Shown here: positions 40,741-49,184 of the stretch, in pieces
How positions within the stretch are numbered: position 1 is the stretch's first letter
Layout of the letters: every line of letters starts with the position of its first letter
Notes under the pieces: generated by a model
Told to the model about the DNA's origin: nothing
Database searches by the model: none
The model's input: only the letters and a program-made list of their open reading frames with translations
Made by a program: the position numbers and the translations under genes
Source of the DNA: Salinisphaera sp. G21_0
GTDB taxonomy: Bacteria > Pseudomonadota > Gammaproteobacteria > Pseudomonadales > Endozoicomonadaceae
Direction of reading: 5' to 3'
Length of the DNA: 64,000 nucleotides
Assembly: GCF_017744115.1 (NCBI RefSeq)
Contig: NZ_JAGHQW010000029.1
Coordinates: 1-64,000, forward strand

Positions 40741-41234
40741 ACATTCTCCTCTCAATATGAAAGTGAAACGGCTCTGCTGACTTATGCCCCCTTACTTAAT
40801 TGGAACGCTTTATCAGTAACAAGTTCCCGACAAAGATGAAAAAATGCTATTTCCTTATGGTAAATCCTTATTTTAGTTGAAAATTATCGGATTTCCTGAA
40901 GCCGTGATCAGGGCCGGATTTGCTCAATCGAAGGCATAACCAGCCGGTTTCAGGCGAGTAGGGGGTGTTCTTTTGATGTCCCTCGGAAAAGTATTTCAGC
41001 CATTATTCGCTTAATGTTGCCAAAGCACTTGTGTGAAGTTTTGGAGGCCTGGCATGTTGTCACCATGCTTGGATATCAGCGCTGAGGTTTCGCAAGCCCT
41101 GGCCTGAGAATGTTGCAACGGCTTATGCCGTGGAGAAAATCATCCGTGATGCTGTGCCTGCTACCATGGCTATTTTGTACGATCGTATGACATCATTCCT
41201 GTCAGCGGCAGACATTGACTTCCCTGTTGCGTGA
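40741..41234. other. Intergenic region with a possible gene remnant
   Basis: No complete gene in 494 bases. On the plus strand a frame ending at TGA 41232-41234 reads ENVATAYAVEKIIRDAVPAT and continues DRMTSFLSAADIDFPVA before the stop; it looks like the C-terminus of a lost protein, but I cannot name it and no good start is present. Confidence 0.35.
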
Positions 41235-41786
41235 TTACCAGATTTCCGGCTTATTCATCGCCTCGACACAGTGTGGTTTGCCAGCGATTGGCTCAATCTC
41301 CTTACTAACCAGCGACTGGCCTAACCAACCTTCCGGATGGGACAACGGCAGTGGTGCTTTGATCACGGTTTCACTGACAGGCGCAAAACCTGTTCGACAG
41401 TAGTAATCAGGATCACCATAGGTGAATACCAACTCTGTGCCATTGTCTTTTAATGTACGCAGGCCAAAGTGGATCAATGCCTGACCGGTACCTTTACCCT
41501 GGTAATCAGTGCCGACAGCAACCGGCGACAGTAGAAAAGCATCAATACCACTGTCAAACGTTAACCGGGAAAAGATAATGCAGCCTGCAACCTGTTCACC
41601 ATGTTGCCAACTATGGTCCAGGGCAACAAAAACAAACAAGTCGTTGTCGTCTGTTGTCTTCATTACCTCATAAGCGAGGTTGCCGACTATTGCTCCTTCC
41701 GTCTCACTTTCCGAGTCAGTAAATGTCCTGGTAAAGAGATGTCTGATCTCGTCAATGTCACCCGGGTGGTAAACTGAAAACTCCAC
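41235..41786 (-). CDS. GNAT-family N-acetyltransferase
   Basis: 183 residues of the YhbS-like GNAT type. The acetyl-CoA-binding motif A is LSPVAVGTDYQGKGTGQALI, followed by FTYGDPDYYCRTGFAPV. Substrate unknown. Cytoplasmic. The last 30 residues are an extension beyond the usual fold. Confidence 0.9.
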   Translation of the reverse strand: MEFSVYHPGDIDEIRHLFTRTFTDSESETEGAIVGNLAYEVMKTTDDNDLFVFVALDHSWQHGEQVAGCIIFSRLTFDSGIDAFLLSPVAVGTDYQGKGTGQALIHFGLRTLKDNGTELVFTYGDPDYYCRTGFAPVSETVIKAPLPLSHPEGWLGQSLVSKEIEPIAGKPHCVEAMNKPEIW

Positions 41787-41858
41787 AATGCCTCCAAATT
41801 AATTACTGCCTGTCTCTTGTGCTACTCTGAGACTTTCGCGATCCTGAGGAAAAGAATA

Positions 41859-42275
41859 ATGAACATAAGCATTTCTTATACGCCTGCTACTCGTGGGCAG
41901 CAAGCTGAAACGCCTAATCTGGTAAAAGCACTTACAGGCTATGGCGTGTTCGCAGGGTTTCTTATTTGCATTAAAAAAGTTCAGGATCCGGGCTTGGTGA
42001 CGTTGGCTGCTTCCAGTGCGGTTGGCGCAGGCCTGGGTTACTTATGTGGGTATTCAATCCACCATTCATTATTGGCGGTTGTCGATGGTGTGCGAAATGT
42101 TACCAATGGTTTGAATGCGTTGTTCCCGGGTGCGGATAATCACACCGTTACTCCCACAGCAACCTCAATCAATCAGTGGTTGGAAACCAACGATCAAGAT
42201 AATAACGTCAGGTTATCTAATAATCCCGGCAACGCCGTTGCCCGCCAGACATTGAGTCGACGGCACAGTGTTTAA
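41859..42275 (+). CDS. Small membrane-associated protein of unknown function
   Basis: 138 residues from ATG 41859 (GAGGAAAAG upstream); a GTG at 41817 is less likely. Two hydrophobic stretches, GYGVFAGFLICIKK and GLVTLAASSAVGAGLGYLCG, could be membrane segments; the C-terminal half is polar and Asn-rich. No family recognised. Confidence 0.55.
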   Translation: MNISISYTPATRGQQAETPNLVKALTGYGVFAGFLICIKKVQDPGLVTLAASSAVGAGLGYLCGYSIHHSLLAVVDGVRNVTNGLNALFPGADNHTVTPTATSINQWLETNDQDNNVRLSNNPGNAVARQTLSRRHSV

Positions 42276-42508
42276 CGGTTGTGTCACATCCTGAAGGCAC
42301 CGGTATGTCTTTCCAGGGCAGAGAGTGTGCATTGTAGGGGTGTCAGGCCTTTTTTGTGCTAACGTTCTACAGCGTTGCAACTATTTTTTCGCACAGTTTT
42401 TTTAAAGTGATTAATTCATCAAGGTCAAGCTGGATTTTACATTTCATTTTCCCACAACACCATCATCACCAGATATTGGGCATACGTCAGATCCAGCTTA
42501 TTTTAAGT

Positions 42509-42676
42509 CTGGAGCTGTCCTACCCAAAAGAAATGGGTGGTACTGGTGCGGCGACGAATCCTGAGCAGCTGTTTGCCGCGGGTTATGCTGCCTGCTTCTC
42601 AAACGCCATTCTTCATGTTGCCCGTGAAAGCAAAGTGGTTTTGCAAGCTGCCCCGGTCACATCCGAAGTGGGCATC
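42509..42676 (+). pseudogene. Fragment of an Ohr/OsmC organic hydroperoxide reductase gene
   Basis: The reading frame here gives [20 protein letters not shown] followed by [14 protein letters not shown], the hallmark of Ohr ([24 protein letters not shown]) including the first catalytic Cys. The N-terminal part with the strand before it and the C-terminal part with the second catalytic Cys are missing; flanking sequence in the same frame is unrelated. A dead gene. The rest of 42276-42740 shows no gene. Confidence 0.8.
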
Positions 42677-42803
42677 ATTACTTTTCAATGCATTCTGCTA
42701 CTCAAGTCGGATGATTTATCCACATTCCGGATGAAGCATCATGCAACCTTACAACCATGAATTTGTTATAATTCAAGTATCAATCAAAAAAGATGACAAA
42801 TTC

Positions 42804-43748
42804 ATGAATTCAGTAAATGTCACGGCTAACCAGTCCGGCTCGAAAGTTGAACTTATCGCTCAATTTTTAGCAACCAAGGCCAGTTCCGGGCAAACCGCAT
42901 CGGTTTCAACATCTTTTAACCGACAGGTAAAAGCTCAAGTCAAGCCTTATTACCCTGGCATAAAACGTCAGCCCGGCGAAGAAAAGTGTGTCACTCAAGA
43001 CTTCAGCGAGAAAAGATGCACATTAACCACCCTGGCAAACCAGGTTTCTGGCAGACAGGATCAACAGTTTTCAGGATCGGGTCAGAACAGTCAACGCTAC
43101 GAGTTTTACCCCTTGGCTGAATGTTATAGGCAAAAATCACAGGCCAGTGAACAGCAGTGTCGGCCGCCCAGTAAAGTAGCCCTGCCGTTAAAAGAAAGAA
43201 AAACTTATCGATGTAGATGGGATGGTTGTGGTAAAACATTTACTCGAAACAATAATCTGAAAATACACCAACTTACTCATAAAGGGCTGAAGCCTTTTAA
43301 ATGTGATGTTGCTGGTTGCGGCAAAGCATTTACCAGGAATTATGATCTGAAAACACACCAATCCGTTCATACGGGGCATAAGCCGTATAAATGTGATTTT
43401 GAGGGTTGCAGAAAAGCATTTGCCAGGAGGCCTGATTTAAAAAGACACCAGGTCATTCATGCGGAGCATAAACCGTATAAATGTGATTTTGTGGGTTGCA
43501 GAAAAGCGTTTATCTGGAGGCATAGTCTAAAAATACACAAGCGCACTCATACGGGTGAGAAACCACATAAATGTGAGTATGTGGATTGCAATAAGAAGTT
43601 TGCCACGAGGCAAAATCTGAAAGTACACCAATGCCTTCATACGGGGGAGAGACCACATAAATGTGAGTTTGTGGGTTGTGGCAGGAGATTTATCACAAAG
43701 AAAAATATGAAATTACATGAGCGTCATCATTTAAATAAGAGTTCGTGA
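42804..43748 (+). CDS. Six-finger C2H2 zinc-finger protein (eukaryote-like)
   Basis: 314 residues from ATG 42804; ATG 42741 is possible. After about 130 disordered residues come six tandem TFIIIA-type fingers between 43207 and 43730, each C-x4-C-x12-H-x3-H, with linkers such as HTGEKPHKC and HTGERPHKC. Examples: CRWDGCGKTFTRNNNLKIHQ and CDFVGCRKAFIWRHSLKIHK. This is the DNA-binding array layout of eukaryotic transcription factors, not the single-finger Ros/MucR type of bacteria. Fingers 2-4 are very similar in DNA, so the array grew by duplication. A host-nucleus target is inference; no secretion signal was identified. Confidence 0.88.
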   Translation: MNSVNVTANQSGSKVELIAQFLATKASSGQTASVSTSFNRQVKAQVKPYYPGIKRQPGEEKCVTQDFSEKRCTLTTLANQVSGRQDQQFSGSGQNSQRYEFYPLAECYRQKSQASEQQCRPPSKVALPLKERKTYRCRWDGCGKTFTRNNNLKIHQLTHKGLKPFKCDVAGCGKAFTRNYDLKTHQSVHTGHKPYKCDFEGCRKAFARRPDLKRHQVIHAEHKPYKCDFVGCRKAFIWRHSLKIHKRTHTGEKPHKCEYVDCNKKFATRQNLKVHQCLHTGERPHKCEFVGCGRRFITKKNMKLHERHHLNKSS

Positions 43749-43806
43749 ATTTGGTAAGAGGTTTGCCATGGAGTCAAATCTAAAATAACACTAATGGATT
43801 TATAAG
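43741..43806 (+). pseudogene. Decayed seventh zinc finger beyond the stop
   Basis: Shifted by +1 from the gene, bases after the stop read EFGKRFAMESNLK-stop-H-stop-WIYK, the spacing of a finger (GKRFATxxNLKxHxxIH). One Cys is lost and two codons became stops, so the array was once longer. Confidence 0.6.
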
Positions 43807-43808
43807 GA

Positions 43809-44855
43809 TCAGTCATCATAATTATCCTGGACTTCCCGGGTAAAGTCGTTCCAGTTGATCTTTGGTGTACGCCATTTATAGTTTGTATCAGAGCCATGGT
43901 TCTCTGAAGCCCAGGTATCGTATTTCAGGGCACAATCATGCAAGTTAGTAATAGTGTCAGGAATCACCTTGCCCAAGAGGTTGTTAACCAGCCACGCCGG
44001 TATGGAACCCTTTGGATCAGAGTGCGAGATAAATATCAGTTTAGTCCCGCCACAATGGGTCGGTATCATGTAATACCCAGTGATAAATGAGCGAGCCCTT
44101 ACAAACCCTTCCCGCTCAGGACAGTCTGCATGGTCCACGCTGTGGTTCATAATGATATACTCACCGTTGGTAAACTCCATCCAGGAGCGCATGTTGCAGA
44201 AATCACGTTTCGAGATCGGCCAAAGGGGTTGCACTGCGTAGTATCCAATGTCATTCCGGGAATCCAGCTGACAGATGTCGCGCCCCTCAACCATCTTCTT
44301 GTCCCAGGTTTTGCGGTAGTCTGCATCATGCAGTGTGTTGAACAGCGTTTCGGGATTAATATCGTCCCACTGGACAGTTGCACGGACAATGTTGAATCCG
44401 GTGCCTTTCTCACCAGGCTTCAGATCCTCTGGCCTGGACTCCACGAGAAGAGCTTTCTGGCTATCCTCATATACTGTTGTCCACTTGCCATCCTGGCTCC
44501 CGGCGAAGTCACGCAGTTTAACGAAGTCGGGTAGTTGCATCAGCTTGTACATCTGCCCCTTTGATTCAACAAAGACAGGGGTAACCGGACACGTTGCAGC
44601 GTTCCCATCCGGGGAATGTGTTACCTGAAAACTTTGTGATATTTGCCTGTCTTCTAATGGCTTGTTTGCTGATGTTGTTGCTGGTTCCTGCCTGCCACCC
44701 TCAGGTAAGGCTTGAATAGAGTGGGCTACATTTTCTTCTACAGAAACTGAATTAGTATGCCATGTACCGACATCATTCTGACGCTGGGACCCCGGCCTGC
44801 TAATTGATCTACTACTGTATTCATCAAATTGGGGATTACCTTGACATGCTCGCAT
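43809..44855 (-). CDS. START-domain lipid-binding protein, STARD10-like
   Basis: 348 residues. The first 100 are Ser/Gln-rich and look disordered. From about residue 105 to 320 a full START domain is read: WTTVYEDSQKALLVES, ETLFNTLHDADYRKTWDKKM, DIGYYAVQPLWPISKRDFCN, GEYIIMNHSVDHADCPEREG, FVRARSFITGYYMIPT, SHSDPKGSIPAWLVNNLLGK. From memory these follow animal STARD10/PCTP-like proteins (LHDIEYRKKWD, VGYY, NRDVITLRSW, YIIMNYSV, DPKGSLPKWVVN) closely. STARD10 moves phosphatidylcholine and phosphatidylethanolamine. Such closeness suggests transfer from an animal and a role in host lipid handling (inference). Start ATG 44855 has a weak ribosome-binding site. Confidence 0.9.
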   Translation of the reverse strand: MRACQGNPQFDEYSSRSISRPGSQRQNDVGTWHTNSVSVEENVAHSIQALPEGGRQEPATTSANKPLEDRQISQSFQVTHSPDGNAATCPVTPVFVESKGQMYKLMQLPDFVKLRDFAGSQDGKWTTVYEDSQKALLVESRPEDLKPGEKGTGFNIVRATVQWDDINPETLFNTLHDADYRKTWDKKMVEGRDICQLDSRNDIGYYAVQPLWPISKRDFCNMRSWMEFTNGEYIIMNHSVDHADCPEREGFVRARSFITGYYMIPTHCGGTKLIFISHSDPKGSIPAWLVNNLLGKVIPDTITNLHDCALKYDTWASENHGSDTNYKWRTPKINWNDFTREVQDNYDD

Positions 44856-44989
44856 TTTGTAACCAGACAGTCTTGATCAACTCGCACGATGCCACTATAA
44901 AAGCCCAGGAAAAATAAATGTCAAGTCGAGTATTGGTCGGTTTTATCTGCCCTGATTGTCAGATGAATCGTTTTCAGGAAACACTGGCT

Positions 44990-46759
44990 TCAATTACTTA
45001 AAACAAATGGATGTTTGCGATGTTGTGCCTCTTTTATGGCCAGTGCCTCAGGGTAGTTGCTGGTATCGCAGGGAATATTAAACCGGTCTTCCAGGATCTG
45101 ACACACCTGTTCTGCAATGGCGTAATGAGCCTCTGCACTCGGATGCACACTGTCGCTGTAAAATGCTGTTTTGCCCGGAGTTATCTGAGACAAATGATTG
45201 CGGACGGGGTGCCAGCTGTCATCAAATGCCGCATTGTTTAGCAGTTCCCGGGTAATAATGTTGCGCTGCTGTTCAGCCTCTTTTCGCTTTTGTGCAATAA
45301 GGGCCTGGCGATCTGTTTCAACCTCTCCATCGTCATCTATACCCGGTATTGGAATATTCAGAATAGGGTGCACAAAATCCCATTGTGGATCTTTTCGCAG
45401 AATTTCAAACACTTTTTCACCATCAATCTTCATGACACGATAACCAGAGTGCTGAGGAAATGATTCCCTTAGCAGGTTGATTCTCATACTCAGGCTGGCC
45501 TTGTATACCCGCCATTTTTCATGCATTTCCTGTCGTTCGGGGGCGTTAAGAAACCTGGGCGTGGAAGTGATATCGGGCAGTGAAAACACGATAACCCGCT
45601 GAGCACCTGCTTGCAGCACATTGTAAATATCCTGTGCCTGTTCCTGGGCAATATCGTCAGGTTCCTGCCAGTTATTCAGGAAATCATTACCGCCATTAAA
45701 AAAGACCACCAGGGTGTCCGGCAGGATCAGTGGGCTGGAAGTGTCTTTACCGACCTTGCCATTGCGCTCACTCAGATAGGACTGCACAATCAGACCCTCG
45801 CAAGGGGGTATAAGGCTGCCCTGAAAGAGCGTGACAACAGCATCCATGACCCCCTCCACAGAACTCAGGAAGGCACCGGGTCTGCCCAGCTTACTTTCAG
45901 CACAGAGTACCCAGCTGCCCGCCATGGCCCGGTTATCAAGTTTCACTTTGTGCTGATTCGGGTATGACATCATTCTGACCAGCACCTCGGGCCACATCAA
46001 ATCCATCTCTCTGCCGGTGGTCCACTTCCCTTTTTCGTAGTGCTGGCTGTCCGGCAGGAGAGGGATTTGGTCTGCAAACTGGCTGGTGGTTGACAGTAAG
46101 GTCTCTTCAGCCACGGCAGGAATCATAGATAACAGGTCTGCCCTGATAATTTCACCCAGGGCCTCGGTCTTATTGGCCAGAAGTCTGCTGATACTTTTGA
46201 TGGAGGGCATCTGACGGGCAATATAGGAATGCTGAATATTGCGGAGAAAGCGGGTGGTGCGTTGTACCGCCCCCAGCAGGGGACTGTCCAGCTTCTGTTC
46301 CATGTATTCAAGGCCTGCCAGTATGTTCGTCAGCAGTGTTTCCAGCTGGTTCACAGCATGCTCTTCCAACCCGGTCATTAGTCGCCGGATAAAGCTTTGT
46401 TCACGTTTTTCTGCCTGAAGTTCTATCCGGTAAAGTGCAAATGTTTGTTTAATATTCCGGATGCTGCTGGCGCGGGAGAAGAACTGGCTCAGATCAATGG
46501 GTGGCTCTTCGACCATCGGGTTGAAATCACCCCTCAGGGTTTTCAGCAGATTGAAGGTAGAAAGCGCTGAATCAGGTGTATGAAAATCATCACCATGACT
46601 GTCTGAGAGGCTGTCCCCAAATACCAGTAAGGTATGGGGGCTCCATGGCTCAGGTTTGATTAATACAGGACTGCTTATATTCGGTTCATGGTGCGCACTG
46701 GTTTGCAGGGAAAACAAAACCAGGCAGCAGGTGATCAGTGTATAGCAACAGTTTTTCAT
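44990..46759 (-). CDS. Secreted GDSL/SGNH lipase or esterase
   Basis: 589 residues with a signal peptide (MKNCCYTLITCCLVLFSLQTSA). Block I is LLVFGDSLSDSHGDDFHTP, block III VVFFNGGNDFLNNW, and the catalytic Asp/His block SDSVHPSAEAHYAI near residue 545. Between blocks I and III is a long helical insert (about residues 85-260), as in thermolabile-haemolysin and autotransporter-type GDSL enzymes. There is no beta-barrel domain, so it is probably periplasmic or exported. Likely an esterase or phospholipase; substrate unknown. Confidence 0.88.
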   Translation of the reverse strand: MKNCCYTLITCCLVLFSLQTSAHHEPNISSPVLIKPEPWSPHTLLVFGDSLSDSHGDDFHTPDSALSTFNLLKTLRGDFNPMVEEPPIDLSQFFSRASSIRNIKQTFALYRIELQAEKREQSFIRRLMTGLEEHAVNQLETLLTNILAGLEYMEQKLDSPLLGAVQRTTRFLRNIQHSYIARQMPSIKSISRLLANKTEALGEIIRADLLSMIPAVAEETLLSTTSQFADQIPLLPDSQHYEKGKWTTGREMDLMWPEVLVRMMSYPNQHKVKLDNRAMAGSWVLCAESKLGRPGAFLSSVEGVMDAVVTLFQGSLIPPCEGLIVQSYLSERNGKVGKDTSSPLILPDTLVVFFNGGNDFLNNWQEPDDIAQEQAQDIYNVLQAGAQRVIVFSLPDITSTPRFLNAPERQEMHEKWRVYKASLSMRINLLRESFPQHSGYRVMKIDGEKVFEILRKDPQWDFVHPILNIPIPGIDDDGEVETDRQALIAQKRKEAEQQRNIITRELLNNAAFDDSWHPVRNHLSQITPGKTAFYSDSVHPSAEAHYAIAEQVCQILEDRFNIPCDTSNYPEALAIKEAQHRKHPFVLSN

Positions 46760-46781
46760 GATCTGGCCCTGACTGAACTAC

Positions 46782-47300
46782 TTACCCATGTTCCTCAATT
46801 TTAACCCAATTATCATGATTTACAGGCTGAATCTGATGGCAGTTTTTTATATGAGTAAATAAGTTAGAAGATTGAGAAAAAGATTTAACGCATATCAGGC
46901 AAAGATATGGTTTAACCCCTGAGTGGACATTGGCATGTCTTTTTAAACCAGCTTTTTGAGTAAACCTTTTTTTACATATGTGGCATTTGTAGTTTTTTGT
47001 AATCAGATGAATCGATCTCTCGTGCAGGCAACGTGCAGCATCAAATCTGAATGTTTCACCACACCCTTTACGGCTACATGTAAATTTTTTGCCCTTTGAG
47101 TCTTTTGCTGCTGGATTGCGGCTGGATAACCTTTCCAGCCCGTTAGTTAAATTGTTTGGCTGGGGGGAAGCTAAAGAAACAGGAATTTGTTGATAAACGA
47201 CAGGGCGAGATTGATCATTGGCCTGAGTATGGGCGACAGGAGCCAAGCCAAGGAGGCCACAAAAACAGACCTGTCGTAAGTTATTGTTAATGCTCAACAT
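46782..47300 (-). CDS. C2H2 zinc-finger protein with a signal-like N-terminus
   Basis: 172 residues. N-terminal MLSINNNLRQVCFCGLLGLAPVAHTQA resembles a Sec signal peptide with an AHTQA cleavage site. Three C2H2 fingers follow: CSRKGCGETFRFDAARCLHE (C-x4-C), CHICKKRFTQKAGLKRHANV and CLICVKSFSQSSNLFTHIKN (C-x2-C). Linkers HSGVKPYLC and LITKNYKC are near the eukaryotic type. It lies 21 bases after the start side of the GDSL gene on the same strand. Exported zinc-finger proteins are very unusual in bacteria; export is predicted from the N-terminus only. Confidence 0.8.
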   Translation of the reverse strand: MLSINNNLRQVCFCGLLGLAPVAHTQANDQSRPVVYQQIPVSLASPQPNNLTNGLERLSSRNPAAKDSKGKKFTCSRKGCGETFRFDAARCLHERSIHLITKNYKCHICKKRFTQKAGLKRHANVHSGVKPYLCLICVKSFSQSSNLFTHIKNCHQIQPVNHDNWVKIEEHG

Positions 47301-47495
47301 AGGATGACTAAATTATTCAATAATACCTTGGATCACTTCTCTTTATAAAAGTTCCTTCGCGACAGGCTAAGCCCAAGAGTTTGAGGCTCCATGAGCTGAA
47401 ATCATTCGTTGAAAGCAGGTTCCACTCCTGCCCGGTAAAGACTCATCCCATGCCGTAATTATTTCGTAGTCAGTGGTTACGGTCTTCTACCTCTT

Positions 47496-48530
47496 TCAGG
47501 ACATAGAGGTAGATTCAAGCTCATTATTTTTTGCTTTATTCGATTTCCTTACAAAGGCGGCAGCTTGCTTGGCAGCGATTCTTGCTTGTTCTTTATCACC
47601 GGTATTCCTGAGAACTTTGTAGTAAACCTTAATATAAGCCTTCCGTTGCTCGCTCTTTTCGTAAGCTCTCTTGGTAGCCTTCCCTTTCTCGGACTGCTGG
47701 TAAGTCTTCTTGACAGCCATCCCTTTGTCGGACTGCTGGTATTTCTTCTTGACAGCCTTCCCTCTCTCGGACTGCTGGTAAGCCTTCCTGACAGCCTTCC
47801 CTTTCTCAGATTGTCTGTAAGTTCTCTGGTAATCCTTACCTTTTTTGGACAGTGCGTGAGCTTTCCTGGCAGCCTTCCTTTTCTCGGAATCAAGATAAGC
47901 CTTCCGGTACGCCTTTCCTTTTTCGGACTGCTCGTAAGCCTTCCTGACAGTCTTCCCTCTCTCGGACTGCTCGTAAGCCTTCCTGACAGTCTTCCCTCTC
48001 TCGGACTGCTCGTAAGCCTTCCGGCGATCCTTCTCTTTCTCGGACTGTGTCCGGGCTTTGGCAACCTTGATTTTCCCTGATTGCTCGTGAGGTACAGCGA
48101 GCGTGAGGGGCCGAGGTTCATCAGAACCGGACGATTCATGTGCTTTAAACTGACTGGTTTCAATTGTAACTTGCTCTTGAGGGTCTTTATGTAATGGATC
48201 AACTTTAGCAACTGGACGTGATGATGGCTGAGAAAAAACAGCTAATGAATTTTCCGGAAGTAAGTTAAGGGTTATTTGCTCAAAGTTTGTTGTGGATGGT
48301 AAATGAGAAATTGAAAAATCACTCAGTGAATGTGGAGCCGGTAGTGTGTCCAGATCTATTACATCCTGATTTAAATACCCATCATAGAATGAATCAGGTG
48401 TATGTATAGAGTGGCCAGCCATAGTTGGCTGTGTATCGAAAGGATTATTTGGTATTGAGTGTGCATCCAGAAACTCCTGTAACCATGAGTAGTCAGAAGT
48501 GACAATTGAGTCTAAATCGGTTGTGTACAT
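47496..48530 (-). CDS. Lys-rich 13-residue-repeat protein
   Basis: 344 residues. The acidic, Ser/Pro-rich N-terminal 145 residues precede exactly ten tandem 13-residue repeats of the type KAYEQSERGKTVR (47631-48020), then a conserved-looking end (YYKVLRNTGDKEQARIAAKQ). The repeat block is strongly basic and helical, with Lys/Arg at fixed positions, suiting nucleic-acid binding or nuclear entry (inference). No signal peptide. A dead relative of its C-terminus lies just upstream at 48715. The two other long frames across the repeats are shadows that stay open because 39 bp is a multiple of three. Confidence 0.8.
   Translation of the reverse strand: MYTTDLDSIVTSDYSWLQEFLDAHSIPNNPFDTQPTMAGHSIHTPDSFYDGYLNQDVIDLDTLPAPHSLSDFSISHLPSTTNFEQITLNLLPENSLAVFSQPSSRPVAKVDPLHKDPQEQVTIETSQFKAHESSGSDEPRPLTLAVPHEQSGKIKVAKARTQSEKEKDRRKAYEQSERGKTVRKAYEQSERGKTVRKAYEQSEKGKAYRKAYLDSEKRKAARKAHALSKKGKDYQRTYRQSEKGKAVRKAYQQSERGKAVKKKYQQSDKGMAVKKTYQQSEKGKATKRAYEKSEQRKAYIKVYYKVLRNTGDKEQARIAAKQAAAFVRKSNKAKNNELESTSMS
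47631..48020 (-). repeat. 39-bp coding tandem repeat, ten units
   Basis: 390 bases, exactly ten units, encoding the KAYxQSEKGKAVR repeat. Units next to 47945-48020 are almost identical, which points to recent expansion. No unique spacers, so not a CRISPR. Confidence 0.9.
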
Positions 48531-48714
48531 TGAATTATTGAGTTATTGAGTTATTGAATTAAAGCTTAAGACCTATCATTCTTTATAAAAGTTCCCTTCT
48601 GATACAAACCGTTTACTGTTTATGCCGAAAGTGCATAGATAATTGATATGGATATCAGAAATAACGAAGTAGAACGCTTTGGAAGGGGGGGGAATAAAGG
48701 TTGTTTTAATCTAA

Positions 48715-48900
48715 TTATTTTTTTATTCGATTTTTTATAAAGTCGGCAGCTTGATTAACGGCGATTCTTGCTTTTTCTTTATTGCCGGTCTTTCTGAGAG
48801 CTTTGTAGTAAGCATTAACATAAGCCTTCCGTTTCTCCGACTATACATAAGCTTTAAAGTCTGTGAATAAAAAATCCTCATCAAAAAAAACACTGGAAAA
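48715..48900 (-). pseudogene. Remnant of a second 13-residue-repeat gene
   Basis: The minus strand reads TDFKAYV-stop-SEKRKAYVNAYYKALRKTGN and KEKARIAVNQAADFIKN before a stop at 48715. This matches the end of the 344-residue repeat protein (KAYIKVYYKVLRNTGDKEQA). An in-frame TAG sits in the only remaining repeat and no start is present. Nothing else is seen in 48531-49184. Confidence 0.75.
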
Positions 48901-49184
48901 ATCACAAGATAAATTTCCATTAATGTATCATGGCTAGCTACTTAAACGCTTCGGGAATAACCATAAATGAATTTGAGCTTGCGTTGAATTTTTTCATGGG
49001 ATTATCTAATTATTGAAATATTAAATTATAGTTTATGACTAATAATTTTTATAAAAGTGTTGTTGTTGTTTTCCTTTATTAGGAAACAAAAGGATCCTGT
49101 GCAGATTATTTGCTTAAATGCTGTTTGGATTGTTTTGACTCTCATCTTATGAAAAAAATACTGATAATCAGGTAATAAAGTACT

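Noticed and set aside
47549-48211. Two other long frames across the 39-bp repeats
   Set aside because: Repeat length is a multiple of three, so the absence of stops in one unit carries over to all; only one frame continues into non-repeat protein-like sequence.
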